A DNA stretch of 64,000 nt from Sepioteuthis lessoniana (taxonomy: Eukaryota > Mollusca > Cephalopoda > Myopsida > Loliginidae). The notes below the pieces were generated by a model. It saw only the letters and a list, made by a program, of their open reading frames with translations. It was not told the DNA's origin and searched no databases. Numbering within the stretch: the first letter of the stretch is position 1; every line of letters begins with the position of its first letter. This document shows positions 25,987 through 40,636 of this stretch, piece after piece. Where the stretch lies: the NCBI GenBank assembly GCA_963585895.1, contig CAUZXS010000231.1:10001-74000 (forward strand), read 5' to 3'. The position numbers were made by a program, and so were the translations under genes.

Positions 25987-28178
25987 GTTGTATATATATG
26001 TAAGTGTATAAAGTCTCTTCTGTGTTCATTGATTTATTTCAGTAAATTTCTACTTGTTTTTACTTGCCTAAGATCTTATATAGGAGAAACAAGTAGAAAT
26101 TTACCAAATCAAATCAATGAACACTGAAGAGACTTTAAATCAGGCAATTTTTCCAATGCTTTAGTTATTCATAGTAGGTAAAGTTGGCGACTGCAGTTGA
26201 GGGTGACCAGAAGGCTCCCTTTTCAATAGCTACTACACCGTGGTGTAGGGGAGGGCGCTACTCCTTTCCCTGGATTGCTCCACTTCATCTTTGCTACGTA
26301 CTTTATATTGCTGAGTGTTAAGCAAGGAGGTATCAAGTACCATTTTTAAAGTCTTTGGTATGATGTGACCTGGAATTGAACCCAGGTCTCCCGGACCATT
26401 GGTGAACACTCTACTCACTAGCCAACAAGCCGCAAAAAACCATACATTTGACCATCATTGCATTCATTCATAATAAAAACAAACGTAGAATTATAGAATC
26501 ATCCACCATTTCACATTACAAAACCATATAACAGAGATCAGGATTTTATAAGTGTTATGGTACCTACCTACATTGTAATGGACTATTCCTCCTCAATATA
26601 TACCACTCTACTTGACATTTGGAGAGATAACCACCAAGCTGCCTGACAGTACTGGAAGGACATTCCTAACTGTACTATAACACCTGTATTCTGTATATTT
26701 GTTCTGTTATTGTAATATATTTGTTTCACCCTACTTCTCTTGTCTGCATGTCTTCATTTTGACCCCTAAACGCCACAACAAGATATCATCTTACTTAGCT
26801 AATCATCATCATGTTGTGCTGGTAGCACAGATATCCCTGACCCTCTCTCGCCACTCCTCCCTATCGTTCATCGCCCTAGGCAGGTCTTCAGGACAACATC
26901 CAGTATCCTCACATAGCTGCTGAATGTATGTTCGTGCTGGTCGTCCTGCTTTTGCACGGCCATGTGTGGGGGGGGTCCATAAGAGTACATCTCTTATGAG
27001 TTCGTCCCTGCTTCTCCAGCAGTGTCCTGCATGTCTGGTTCGTCTAACTTGAATAGTTTTCGTGATAGGAGGCAGGTGGCCGTACAGTTGGTGTCTTGTG
27101 GGGTGTTGCCGCCAGGACTTGTTCAAGATTGCTCGCAGCATTCTTGTGTAATTGCCGTCTAGCTTCTTCTCCAGCCGTTTTGTTAGAGTCCATGTACACA
27201 AATAATGATAATTAAACATATATCTCTATCCACCTTCCAACTAGATACACTTGTAATATAATGGCCGAAGGATTTTGTTTTATATATCTTGCCTTTCGGT
27301 TTACTTAGGCTGAGAACCTTTTGCTTAGCACATGGGTTAGTTAGGTGCAACATGAGATCAGGTGTTCACGTCATTCAGAGATGTCAAAATAAAAATCCCA
27401 GATAGAAAATGGGACCAGGAGGTGTGAATGACATCATGCACTGGAAGCGTGCGCGGAGGATTTTGGGGATTTGAAAAAAGTCAGTGAGTTGAGTTCCTGC
27501 CTCAGAAGAAGATGGTTGACTTTCAGGGCTTGCCAAGGCCTTGCGGCGGGTGCCGCATGTGGTTTGGGCCAGATGGAAAAGTCAGCATAGAAAGATTGTG
27601 TATTTCTCTCCTCATGTCGAAAAACCTTTTAACTCAAAGGTAATAAAAAGTTTTGTATCTGAACTAAGAAGTCGTAAGTGTTTTGTGTTTCGGGATTCCT
27701 ATGTTATATATATGTGCGTTATGAACATTCTATGTATATTTGACATATTCATGTATGGCTATGTTACACACTGACTCTCTCTGTCCACAATATTTTTCCT
27801 TTTCTTCATGCTATTTCTTTTTCTCTCTTATTTCTTCTTTCTTTCTTTCTTTTTCTACCAATACAAACTGATTTTTTACAGACGCTGTGTTTCTCCTTAA
27901 CCTTTTAAAAAAAACTTTACATTTCATGACATAATCTTTTTTCGTAAATTTTTTTTCTGTATTCATTAAACCATTATTTAGAATTCAAAATTCCCACCCT
28001 GAAGATGACCTAAAATATTTTCTCAAGATATACCTTCCCCTTGAAATTTTTGTAATTTCATATCTTGGAACTTTTCATTCATTGGTCGAAATGCATCAGT
28101 GGACTTTAACTAATATTATTAATTAATTTTCTCATCTATTTATATGTACTTTTCTTTCTGTTTTCTTCTTTTTACAAC

Positions 28179-28214
<36 letters not shown>

Positions 28215-31200
28215 ATTCCTAGTACTTTCTGCCCGACTTTGGGCCATCATCAGGGGAGGATCTATTACAAAAGTGATATAACTTTTGTTTTAACATATTA
28301 CTACTATGTAAGAGCGTCTTTACTGTTGAAGATTATGGTGTTTGCTTTTAAATGGGTTTCTATATAACTATGGACAATGCATAAATGAATTCCCCCCGAA
28401 TACGATAACTCTGCACTACTGAGGTACCATTTTACAATCCCCATGGAAATATATTCATCCAAAAAGATGGAATTGCAATGGGATCAGTTAGGGACCAATT
28501 TCATTAATTTTTACATGTCAGACTTTGAAAATAAGGTTTTCAATACCATCAATAAACCTAATATTTATCTAAGGTACGCTGATGACATACTCCTTCTCAC
28601 TAATAGCACTGATGAAATTAACACAATACAAGAGACCTTTCAAAATAATTCTGTTCTTAATTTCACACAAGAAATAAATATCAACAATAAAATCCCATTT
28701 CTTAGTGTACTAATTGACACAAGCAATATAGACCGATTTACCACCTCCATATATAAAAAAACTTACCAACATTAATCCCTGCACCCTCAATTTCCATTGT
28801 GAATGCCTCTTCCATTAAAAAAGAACAATCATAAAAACACTTATTTCCAGACCTAAACTACTATATTCCTTAACGAACTTAAAAATATAAAACAGACCCT
28901 TATTAATAATGGGTTTCCCAACTTCATTATTGATATAGAAATGAAACATTTCATTAATAAAACTGAACAACATAACATAGACAATACTCTAAACCATGAT
29001 CGATCAATAAAGCTTTACTACAAAAACCAATTTCATAGAAATTATAAGATAGACGAACATGTATTAAAAAACCTTATCCAAAAAAAATGTTCTCCCTTCT
29101 GATCCTACCAAAAAAAATAAGACCTATCATTTACTACAACAAATTTAAAACCAATCTAATTATTTCCAATGAAATGTCTCCAATGAAAATAATGTGGACA
29201 TTGGTCTTACCACTATGACTTTCAAAATGTCTTACTATGCATCTTAATGATTCTAGCTCCATAGCCCCTACATCTTAAAAGCCCTCTATTCCCAAATCCA
29301 AATTTTGAAAAATTCTAATTGAAAACCCTACTATAATAGCACTCACAATTAATAAGCTACAACTATAAATCCTAGAAGTCCTACATATAAAAACAAAAAA
29401 CCTAGAATCGATTGAGTTAGCTTTGAAAATAGAAACAATGTTTTGAAATGCCTTTAGTCCTTTTTATTTCAAATATTCTATTTCTGTTGATAGCGTTTTG
29501 TTTTAAATTCGTTCAGTGTCATCAGCACCTCAGTTTAATCCAACAATATGTTTACATAATTTTTGCAATATTATAAAAAACCTAAAACCTTTTTAAAAAG
29601 ACAATCTTTACACTTGCAAACAACCCCTGATGACGACCTATGAAAGGTCTGAAAGTGCTTAGGACAATTTCAGTAAATTCATCTCCTAACTCCAACCTAA
29701 AACTAAAACATTTGTCAGGAAACTTATAAAATTATAAAGATAAAATGTATCTTTATTATTTAATCAAACATGCATATATAAATATATAAGCGTGTTCTGT
29801 TAAAGATTGCGGAACATTTTCTTTTTAAGATCTTTAAGTGAAGACGTTCAAGTCTTATTATTTTCCTTATGTCTGGGTTGAGGTGGCAAAGAAAGTGCCT
29901 CGTATTAGCCCATGTGTTTTTGACCATTTTCTTGTTCATCCTTATGGGTGGTTGTGTTTGATTGATTGTTGCTGTAAGTTTCTATATTTATTTGGAATGT
30001 GTTTTTTTTTTTTCAATATCTAGTTGGGTCATTCTGTTAAGAGGGGTGCTAGGGTTAGTTATTGAATATGTTTAATATATTAACACCTGTATTGAATGCT
30101 ATTTTATTTATATTTATTTTTTATGGTTATTGCTTTGGTGATTTTTATTGTTATTTTTAGATATGATTTTTGTATCATTAATTTGTCAGTGTTGTTATAC
30201 TTTGTTAATAGATGCTATTTTATGACGCTTATGTCCGAGAGGTGATATTTAAAGTAACAAGAGAGTGTAGTTGTAGTATAGCTAATGTGGGTACTAGATT
30301 TTTTGTTATTTTCCAAGAGAGATTCTTGAAATGGACATGGAAATCTATAAATTATATTGGTTTGGTTTAGGAAAGTTTTGGGGGAGTTTGTGTTATTTTT
30401 AACTGTGAAGTTTGACGTTTTAAATTTTGTGTTATAGATAATGAGTTATAATTGTTTTGGTTGTTCACTGGGTTTAATGTGTCTGTGTATAATGTTGCTT
30501 ATTTTTTGCTCATCTAATTTGTAGTTTTTATGCATTTGATTCTTGTAAAATAAATTCATTCTGTTAGTATTATTATTGTTATTATTATTTTTATGGATGT
30601 TATGGAGATAAACTTTTATTTGATTGTTGATTAGTTTATTAGGGAAGTTATTAAATAGGGTTTGTTTTATATTAGTTCTTTGTAAAATATTGTCATAGAT
30701 GAGTCTATGTGATAGGCTCTATAGATTCATTTTTTTTTATAAGGGCTATTTTATATTTTGGGGAGCATTCATTGCGGTAGTTAAGTTACGTGGAATTGTG
30801 ACTGGTTGATTTTTTTGGCATAGGAATTTTATGAATTTGTCATTGTTGCTGGAGTTTGTAAGAATGTCGATGAAATAAGAACAAAACACCCAAAAAGATT
30901 CCAGGTAGGCCAGAAAAACTCAGCCATTTTGTGTTTTTTTTTCTTTTTTAATTCTGTTTCATTTCTATTTGTTTCAGAAAAACAAAAGTGCTGAGCTGAA
31001 TTTGCTGTGTTATGAAGTTTTAATGAAGAATCTTAGTTTGTTTCCTCCTGGTCCCCAATTTGGGGCCAGGCGACAGATCTACCTGCAGACTTTGCTAGAA
31101 GCAGAACGGAATGGCCATTACAACAGCAAGTGGGAATTCTTGAAAGATGTCATCACGTATGTTCTCTCAATTCTTTTATATAAAACTTTCCGGTTTAATT

Positions 31201-32158
31201 GCACCATTTTTTTTTTTTTTCACAAATCTTCAATTTGGTAGTGACTGATTAAAAAAAATTCAAGTGATCCTATCTTACTTTCACAATAGAATATCTCATA
31301 TCTTGAGTTATTTTTTCTCTGATGAAGCAGTGTCAACCGTTTTAAATTTTTGACTAATATTTCTTTCATTTTAATTTCAATTGATTTTTATTACGTTTGT
31401 ATTAGTATTTGTAATATCTTGATTTTGATTACATTTAGATGTAGCATTGTCAGCCATTATGAATTTTGTTCATCTTTTGTTAAAATATTTCATGTTAAAC
31501 TGAATGAAGTGCATATTTATCCAAAACCTTTTGTCATGAGTAGAATGTGACACAAGGTCAATTTTTAGGTGGAGTACAGCTGTTTTTAAAATTTTATTTT
31601 GATGTAAAAAATCAAATGGCCATTCTGACTTTCCAATGCATTGCTTCTGGCTGTACATGTAATCTGATAAATAAATTACATTTTTGCTTCTGCAATTATA
31701 TATAATTATATATAATATCTAAAGATGAGTTATATATAATTATATATAATATCTAAAGATGAGTTGAGGATTATTCTATTTGAGAATGTATAAGAGGATT
31801 CTAATAAATCTCCAGGAGTGCTCAATGTATGATAATTAATATATGAATTTATTAATTTCATACAGAGCAAATTGATATAATTGGAAGAAAAACTCAAGCA
31901 AACCGTCATTTGGCTCTTATAAATTTATTTCATTTGGACACTCCATAAGAGAAACAAACCTCTTCTGATAGCCATCGCATAAAGGAGAGAAAAAAAAATT
32001 TATAATTTTTTTTTTTATAATTCTTATAATTAAATTTTTTTTCTCCATTGTGTGATGGCTATTGGAAGAGGTTGTTTTCTCTTATGGAGTGTCCAGCTGA
32101 GATAAAATTATAATATTATATATAATATATTATATTAATGGTTTGTTGTGTTTTTTCC

Positions 32159-32205
<47 letters not shown>

Positions 32206-35200
32206 GAAAATAAGTGGAAAGGTGGATAAATCAGATACTTACAAAGGGTTTAGTCGTAGTGATATTTCATTCTTTACTTAAAGAATTTCTTCAGAGTAAA
32301 CATTTTTTTGTGTTTTTCTACATTCAAGCAAATGAGGAAATATATAAAATAACGGAGAAAATAAAGGTATAAAAAGAGAGAGGGTCTAAGTAAAAGGGGC
32401 AGGTAAGGGAAGAAATAGAGAGGGAAATAGATATGAATTTAAATGATGGTTTTAGGGGTTATTGGTTTTGACTGTAACTGTCTGCATATATGGTGGAACT
32501 TGAATGAGTCAAATGTATCAGGTTTCATCAGAAATTTGATCAGATGAAAGTGGATTAATTTTAGTTGGAAAAAAGAAAATACATACAAAAATAAAGCATT
32601 GCATTATATATCATAAAATAAATACAATATGTACTAAGTGAACAGTAAAAGAAGTTATTGATAATACAAATCTATCTCCCAAGATTTTTTTTTTCTCTTT
32701 TGAATAATTTTTTGTATGTGTCTGTTTCAGGTCATCATTACAAGTGGACAAAAAACGGTCTGATCATGGCATGTCTGAAGGCAGTTTGCTATTGCTCAAG
32801 TTTTTATTAGCAGTATTTGAACAAGATTTCAGTGAACACGTGAAAAGGTGAAAACATTTCATTGATACATAAATTTCTGCATTTTCTTAATTTGACTAAA
32901 TTAAACATTATAAATCAAAGGAATAAAGAAAACATTCAGTGAAAATTTACAAAAAAAACATTCAGTGAAAATTTACAAAAAAAACATTCAGTGAAAATTT
33001 ACAAAAAAAACATTCAGTGAAAATTTACAAAAAAAACATTCAGTGAAAATTTACAAAAAAAACATTCAGTGAAAATTTACAAAAAAACATTCAGTGAAAA
33101 TTTACAAAAAAACATTCAGTGAAAATTTACAAAAAACACTCAATGGAAATAAAAGAAAATACTCGGTAAAAATAAAAGAAAAACACCCAGAAAAATCTAA
33201 AAAACACTCAGGGAACAATGATATCCAGTAAAGTCTTATGATCATTATTGTGTATTTCTTTAAGAAAACACTTGACCATAAAAAGCTGTATCTGAAAGTT
33301 GAGATACCCAAAATGTATCTATAACTCGGTTCCTGGTTGTTGGTTGGTTGGTTGGTTTTATGGCATATTAACCTTTTGGGGACATTTAACGCTGAATTAA
33401 GAGTTTAGTATGAGTGCAGTTTTTTGATTACACTCAGTTAAATGTAAAAACAATTCAATTTAGCATGTGAGGCTGTTGTTATGAGACAATTGAGGAGATG
33501 AAAGAGGCTGTGACGAAGCTCATTGACACGCTCAGACAATAAACTATCAAATTGTTTAGTGTCATATCCCGGATACTCATTACCCCTCTGCTGAGATGCA
33601 GTTAGTGTATTCTGCAGTCCCAGCTGACTAGGCCATTAGCTCCTGGTGGTTGAATTTACTCAAAAACTAATTTTACTTTCATTGCTTCATAAATCTAAGG
33701 GTACTGTTTTGAAAAGTTTATTCTAAAATGCTTTGCTTTTTCTAATAATTTGGATCCTAACAGATGCAGAGGTTTAGTATTACAAGCATCTTTCAATAAA
33801 TAACTCATTACCCCAGTGGGTAGAGTGTTCGCCAATGGTCTGGAAGACGTGGGTTTGAACCCAGGTCGAGTCATACCAAAGACTTTAAAAATGGTGCTTG
33901 ATACCTCCTTGCTTAATCCTCAGCAATATAAGGTATGTATCGAGGGTAAAGTGGAGCAATCCAGGGAAAGGAGTTGCGCCCTCTCCTACATTTCGATGTT
34001 GTAGCTATTGAAAAGGGAGCCTTCTGGTTGCTCTCGACTACAGTCGCCAACTTTACTTTTATCTATCTATATATCAGGGGAGTTTTTTTTGAAAAATGCA
34101 AAATCTTTTTTTTTCCCCAGAATTTTTTCAATAAATGTAAACTCTGCATTGTTTGGAATTGGTTTAGAGTAAAATTTATTTCAATCTTGCTAAAATATTT
34201 GTTTTGAGGCTATTCAAAATGGCGCATATCAAACAGGTTGCTCCAGGCTTAAACAGAGGTCTGTCACCAAGTTTTTGGTAGCTGAGAAGTGCAAACCATG
34301 TGAAATTTACAGAAGAATGTATGATATGTACAGAGAATCTTGTTTTAGTAAAAAAAAAAATCTTTACAAATTGGCTAAACATGGGTTTGTTACCACGAGC
34401 CTGAGGAGAAAAGACAGTCTATGGAATGGAAAAACACTGACTCTTTGGTAAATAAAAAAATTCTGGGTGCAGTAGCCAGTAAAGAAGGTCATACTGACAG
34501 TCTTCTGGGTTATGAAAGGACCCATCACTATTGATTTCCTTGAAAAAGGTGCAACTGTAAACAGTGCATTCTATTGCTAACTTTGTAGGCAAAATTTACC
34601 TTTTTTATTGAATGACCCTTGAATAATAGTTACATATTTGTGAGATACACTCTGTGTGTGTATTGGTTTCTGACTTTCTTTTTCTGAGAAAAGACATGAA
34701 TTTTCAGTTCTTGGAATTTATTGCAAATATTCTGTTCTTAATTCTAAGGAAAACTCTGAACCTGATATTTTCCTTCCAAATTCTTCCCACATTTCTAGTC
34801 AAACAAACATTCCAGTCTTTGAAATTAATAAAGTTTTTTAAAATTCATAGTTTTTTTTCCAACTGTGATAAATGTAAGTGGTTATCAATGAGAAGGAAAA
34901 TTGAAGTAAATTTTACAAAAAGACAATAGATGTTGTTAGAAAAACATTTTAGAATTATGAGGTCAAAGTTTAATTGTGATATCATTAATTTCTTTTATTT
35001 CCAGCCGGAAGCAACATGCCAACAGTGAAGGCAGCAGCAGCAGCAAAGTGTCCCCATGTCTATTGCAGTCAGTCATGTGGGGCTCCAGTTACGGACAGAC
35101 AGTCAACAAATCATGCACAGAGTTAAAGGAATTCCTGCGCAAAATACTAAATGCAGACCTTCCAGAATTATTTAGAGTAAGTAGATTTGAGGACGTGTGG

Positions 35201-38200
35201 AATTTTATTTATTTTTATTTCAATTTACTTTATTTTTTGGTACTCTGCGAGTGCTGAGGTCTGGATATACTCACAAAGTATCCCTTACAAAATGTTATGG
35301 TGGTGTTAGCTGCAAAAATTTCTGTATCTTGTAAAGATGATGAAATCTTTACAGAACCAAATGACATTATTAAATTTGATTTGTTTATATGATTTTTAAT
35401 GTATTTGGAATTAAAATGATTGTCATGTCTTTATTGTTATTAATGTGGACCCCTGCATATGGCCACTCAAAAGCAGGATGACCAGCTCGAATATACATAC
35501 AGCAGCTATGTGATGATACGGGATGTAACCTTGAAGACCTGCCGGAGGCGATGAATGATAGGGAGACGTGGAGAGAGAGGGTCAGGGATATCCGTGCTGG
35601 CCGTACGATATGATGATGATGAATGAACAAAGTGACATAGTTTATCGTAGTCTGATTTTTTTTTGTATTAAAAATTGATGGAATCTTTTTTAATTCAAAA
35701 TTGATTTAAAAAATCATTTAAAAATTAAGATCAAACTCTATCACTTTGATTAGTTATTGATTCTTTATGAACAAAGTGACATAGTTTAACTTAATTTGAT
35801 TTTTCAAACAAGTTTTAATTCCTTTAAATCAAAAACACTCTCTCATCTTCATTGCTATTATTGAACAAAGTGACATGGTCTAATTTGATTTTTTAACAGG
35901 ATTTTCAATTTATGAAAAAAACAAACTTTGATTTTATTCATTGCCAGCATAAGACATAACATTTTAAGTATCCCCTGCAGAGGGTTAAGACCCCCCCCCA
36001 AAAAAAAGGTTGTCCTAGATATGACACTAAACTGATGTTGAGGCTCCAGCTCTGAAGATCTGATGAGTGGGAAGTTGCTTTCTATTGGCATTACTCTCAG
36101 GTCCACTCTGACCCAGAGTGGTAGTACCTGTTAGAGTTCTATCTGTAGGTCAAATAGATGTTTAAAAATTATTTTATTTTTGATGATATATAACTGCAAA
36201 TTATTTTTATTAAAATTATTACTTGAAGCTATAATTGTTTACTTAAGATTATTATTAGTTACTTTAAACCATATAACTGTGTGCAAACACATGATCATGA
36301 AGTGATTACTTGAAATTGTATAATTATTGGTATTAAATAGGAATACTTGAAACCATATAACTGTGTGCAAACACATGATCATGAAGTGATTACTTGAAAT
36401 TGTATAATTATTGGTATTAAATAGGAATACTTGAAACCATATAACTGTGTGCAAACACATGATCATGAAGTGATTACTTGAAATTGTATAATTATTGGTA
36501 TTAAATAGGAATACTTGAAACCATATAACTGTGTGCAAACACATGATCATGAAGTGATTACTTGAAATTGTATAATTATTGGTATTAAATAGGAATACTT
36601 GAAACCATATAACTGTGTGCAAACACATGATCATGAAGTGATTACTTGAAATTGTATAATTATTGGTATTAAATAGGAATACTTGAAACCATATAACTGT
36701 GTGCAAAATATTTGTATAAGATAGGAATACTTAATGTTATATAGCTGAGTGCAAAAAACTCTTAGTATAACTTTTTTGAATTAGAAAATGATGGAATTTT
36801 AAAAATTTTAAATGAATTAAAAATCATTTAAAAATTAAAATTAAATTCTATCGCTTTTAGTAATCTTCTTTACTGCTATTATTGAACAAAGCCGACATAG
36901 TTTTACCTTATTTGATTATTAAGATTGATTTTGAATTTATTTTGAATGTAGATTTCATTATGCTTTAGTGATGTTAGATAGCAATAGGAAGATTCTTTTG
37001 ACATGCCATATAAGTTGTGTGGGTGGCATGTCAGGATGTGCACCTGTTTCCTCGAGTAAACAGAATGATGCCCCAGCAGAAATGCAGTGATGGTTGCATA
37101 ACAAGATGTCCACCTATTTCCTTAGGTAATCAGGATGCAGATGTTTCCTCTGTGAAAGTGCTGTGTAGGTTGTGTGGGTGACATGCTAGATAGGAGGTGT
37201 GTCCACGTGTGACACTTAGGCAGGAAGTGTGACCATGGAGATTGCGTGGGTGTACAGAAAATTATATAAACCAGGAAAGAATTTCGACCTTAGCAGAATG
37301 AAGCGGAAAGGTTTCACAGGAAAACTGCATCATCGTCCCTGTGTGTGGGTATTTCGGTCATCTCCTACTCACTCTTACACTACCCATACACGCATTTTAG
37401 GTAATAAAGAAAAACAAAAAAAGAAGCAGATTTTGTTTTTATACATCAGCGTTTTGTAGTTCTTCCTTGTATACAACAGTATTACATGACCATTACATTA
37501 GAGTTATTATACTGTACATCTGCATTCATGATTAGAAATCTATTTCATTAATCCTCTTTAGATCTACCTGACCATTATATTGGAATCAATGTGCTAGAGG
37601 ATAACTTTGAATCTGTGATTAATGGCTCTGCGAAAAAAGAAACAAAACAAAAATCCTCTACTTTGATTAAATGAAGAATCTGTTGAGCCCGTATGACCAT
37701 TATATATCAGTCACTGTATCATATAACCATATTTATAATCAAAACTTTGGATATGTAAATGGATATGAAAAAATGTTCTTATTCCCCACGATGATGACAG
37801 TTATGCTAAGATTCCTTTTGACGATTATGTTAGAGTCAAATTTGGAATGAGAATGTTTGATTTTTTATTCTAAACTTCGACAGTCTAGTTTTGTTACTCT
37901 GTTTTGCATGCAGAAAAATTGATGTGTTTTAAAGGAACATTGACATTTTAAAGTCCTTTTGTTGGATTGGCTGAGGTCAGCATTGTTGGTTATAGTCAGA
38001 CTCAAGCGTTAGTAGTATGTGCGACATGGTGTTCACTTGTGACAACTGATCTGTACTGCTGTTGACCACTTCTTATATTTCCTCTATATCTGTGCTGTAT
38101 AGTCATATTTGCATAGAACGTGCATATGTCTGTGCAAATATGCATATTGTGAGCTGGCCGTGTCACTTCATAAAATCGTCCCCGAATAACATTCTTCCAG

Positions 38201-40585
38201 CCACCACAGACTTTTAGGGGGTAATGACTAACGTGTAGGACTGGAACCTTGCTATTATGTTCACTTTTGGACTAATGCCCTTAGGAAAGGTATTGGACCA
38301 CCTTATCCCACCCTCATAGCTATGGGTTAAATAGTATCACTGTGGTTCTTCTATAAGGGTGGCTTTGGCATTAAATAACCCACAAAGGCTGATATGCCAT
38401 TAAACAAAGAAACCTTAAATAGTACCACTACTGTTCTTCTTGACTGGTCCATTGGCCTAGTGGTTTGAGTGTTTGCCAATGGCCACTGGAGACTGGGGTT
38501 CAATCTCTGGTCAAGTCCAAAAACTCAAAAAATGCTAATTGATGCCTCTTTACTTAACACTCAGCATTATACAGTATGGATCAAGGGTAAAGTGGATGTT
38601 TGGTTTGGTTTGTTGGGTTTTATGGCATATCAACCTTTGTAGGTTATTTAACGCCAAATCCACTCCTACGTAAATAATCCGCTCTACTTAAAACAATTCA
38701 GTTTAGCATAAGTACACAGTTTAACTGTCAAAAACATCTCCATTTCAAACTATTCAAGCAGTTATATGTAACAATTCAGTTAAGTGTAAATACAGTTCCT
38801 ATGTTGAAAAACAGCTCTATTTCAAACAATTCAGTCAAGCATAAGCATGCAGTTTAAATGTAAGTACAGTTTAATTGTCAAAAACATTTCTATTTCAAGC
38901 TATTCAGTTTACTCAAACAATTCATTTTAGCATAAGTATGCTGTTCTATTTAACCCATACATAGAGCCCTATCAGGTGCTACCACTCCGGGCCAGAGTGG
39001 ACCTGGGAGCAGTGGCAGTGAAAGGGTACTCTGCATTTCCCAAAGCTCCAGCACTGCTGGAACCTCACCATCAGATTGTTTAGTGTCATATCCAGGACAC
39101 TCGAAAGGGGGGGTCTAATCCCTCTTCAGAGGTGCAGTCAGTGTATTCTACAGCCCCAGCTGACTGGGTCAGGTAAAGTGGAGCAATCCAGGGAAAGGAG
39201 TAGCACCCTTTCCTATACCTCAGTGTAGTAGCTATTGAAAAGAGAGCCTTTGGGTCACCCTTAACTATCGTTGCCAACTTTACTTCTACTTTTACTGGTC
39301 TTCTATAAGGGTAGCTTTGGCATTAAATAACCCTCAAAGTTTGATATGCTATTAAAGAAACTAAACCTTTAAAATGTTTTTTTCTCACTAAATGTTTGTT
39401 TCGTTTTGTTTTGTTTTGCAGAAGGAGGTTCTGTCATTGGTACTGAGCCTGATCTCAATGGTGGCTGAATATTTGCGTCAAACTTGTCTGCCCGTCAGTT
39501 CTTCCCTCAAAGACTACCTCAGTTTACCCCTGCAAGGAATGAAGCTCAACGTCTTTATTCATGAACTTGGCAAAGAAGTCTACTGTTAGTCTCCTTTGCA
39601 GACTTATATGTATATACAAAAATGTGTATGGATGTACAAGCATGTTATCAATATTTCACTTGGTGGGTTCGTAGTAGACCAAATGCGATATAATTTGGAG
39701 AGTGCTTAATATATGTGATAGAGCTATTATATATATAATAGTAAATGAATATATATTAGATTTTGTACAACCATTAGTTTCAATCTCATCTCATGACAGG
39801 CATGAAACCAATGGTTGCAGATAAGCAACCTTATTATTAAATATATATAAAAGCTAATATATATTTATATATCATTATTATATATATATATATATATATG
39901 TATACTTTCTTTACGAAAAAACCAAAGACCGGTTACTTTAGGATTATAAATTTATTTCCATCCTGTTTTGTGTTTCTGATGTCAACCAAAAAATATAACA
40001 GGACTTCTTCAGATCTTAATGGATAAAATAAATCAGAATAGACACGGGAGTGGGGGGAGGAAGAGGGGTGAAGAGTTATCTCCTCGTTTTTTTTAACTTC
40101 CGTCTTTTTATTTGTTTATTTATTTTATTTATTTTTATTTTTCTAATTTTACCGTCGGTTGGAATTATGGTAATTTAACTTTTCTATTTATTGTCTTTAT
40201 TTTCTTTTTTTGTTAAGTTCGATAATTAACTTTTTTAGTGTTTTTTTTTAATATAATAAATTTTTTGTAAGGGAAATATTAATATTTATATTAATTTCGA
40301 GTCTATTTCCTCAGTTACCTATTTTTTTCATGTACGTATATCAGATACGTTTTTTCCTTTTCTTTATTTTTATTTTATTTTATTTTATTGTTTATTTATT
40401 TTATTTTATTTTCTTTTCTTTATTTTTATTTTATTTTATTTTAGTTCATTTAACTTATTTCTCAATTTATTTCTATGTTTTTTTAGGGACAACTTTTTTG
40501 TTTTTTTTAAATGTTCAGCTTTTGAATTATTTTCTAGTCCTGAAGGAATTACTCCCAACTCTGGTTTAACTGGACCGAATAATAC

Positions 40586-40636
<51 letters not shown>

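Noticed and set aside
36239-36706. 155-codon minus-strand open frame with 28-residue repeats
   Set aside because: Direct result of an 84-bp tandem repeat; no start context, family or splice support.
36265-36716. CRISPR-like array
   Set aside because: Units are uninterrupted perfect tandem repeats without unique spacers, in a eukaryotic intron.
38597-39173. Family D as a Helitron-related element with central tandem repeats
   Set aside because: The tandem arrays suggested it, but a 9-bp target duplication is not expected of Helitrons.
40330-40569. 79-codon Phe/Tyr-rich plus-strand frame as a membrane protein
   Set aside because: Translation of TTTTATTT repeats; no other support.
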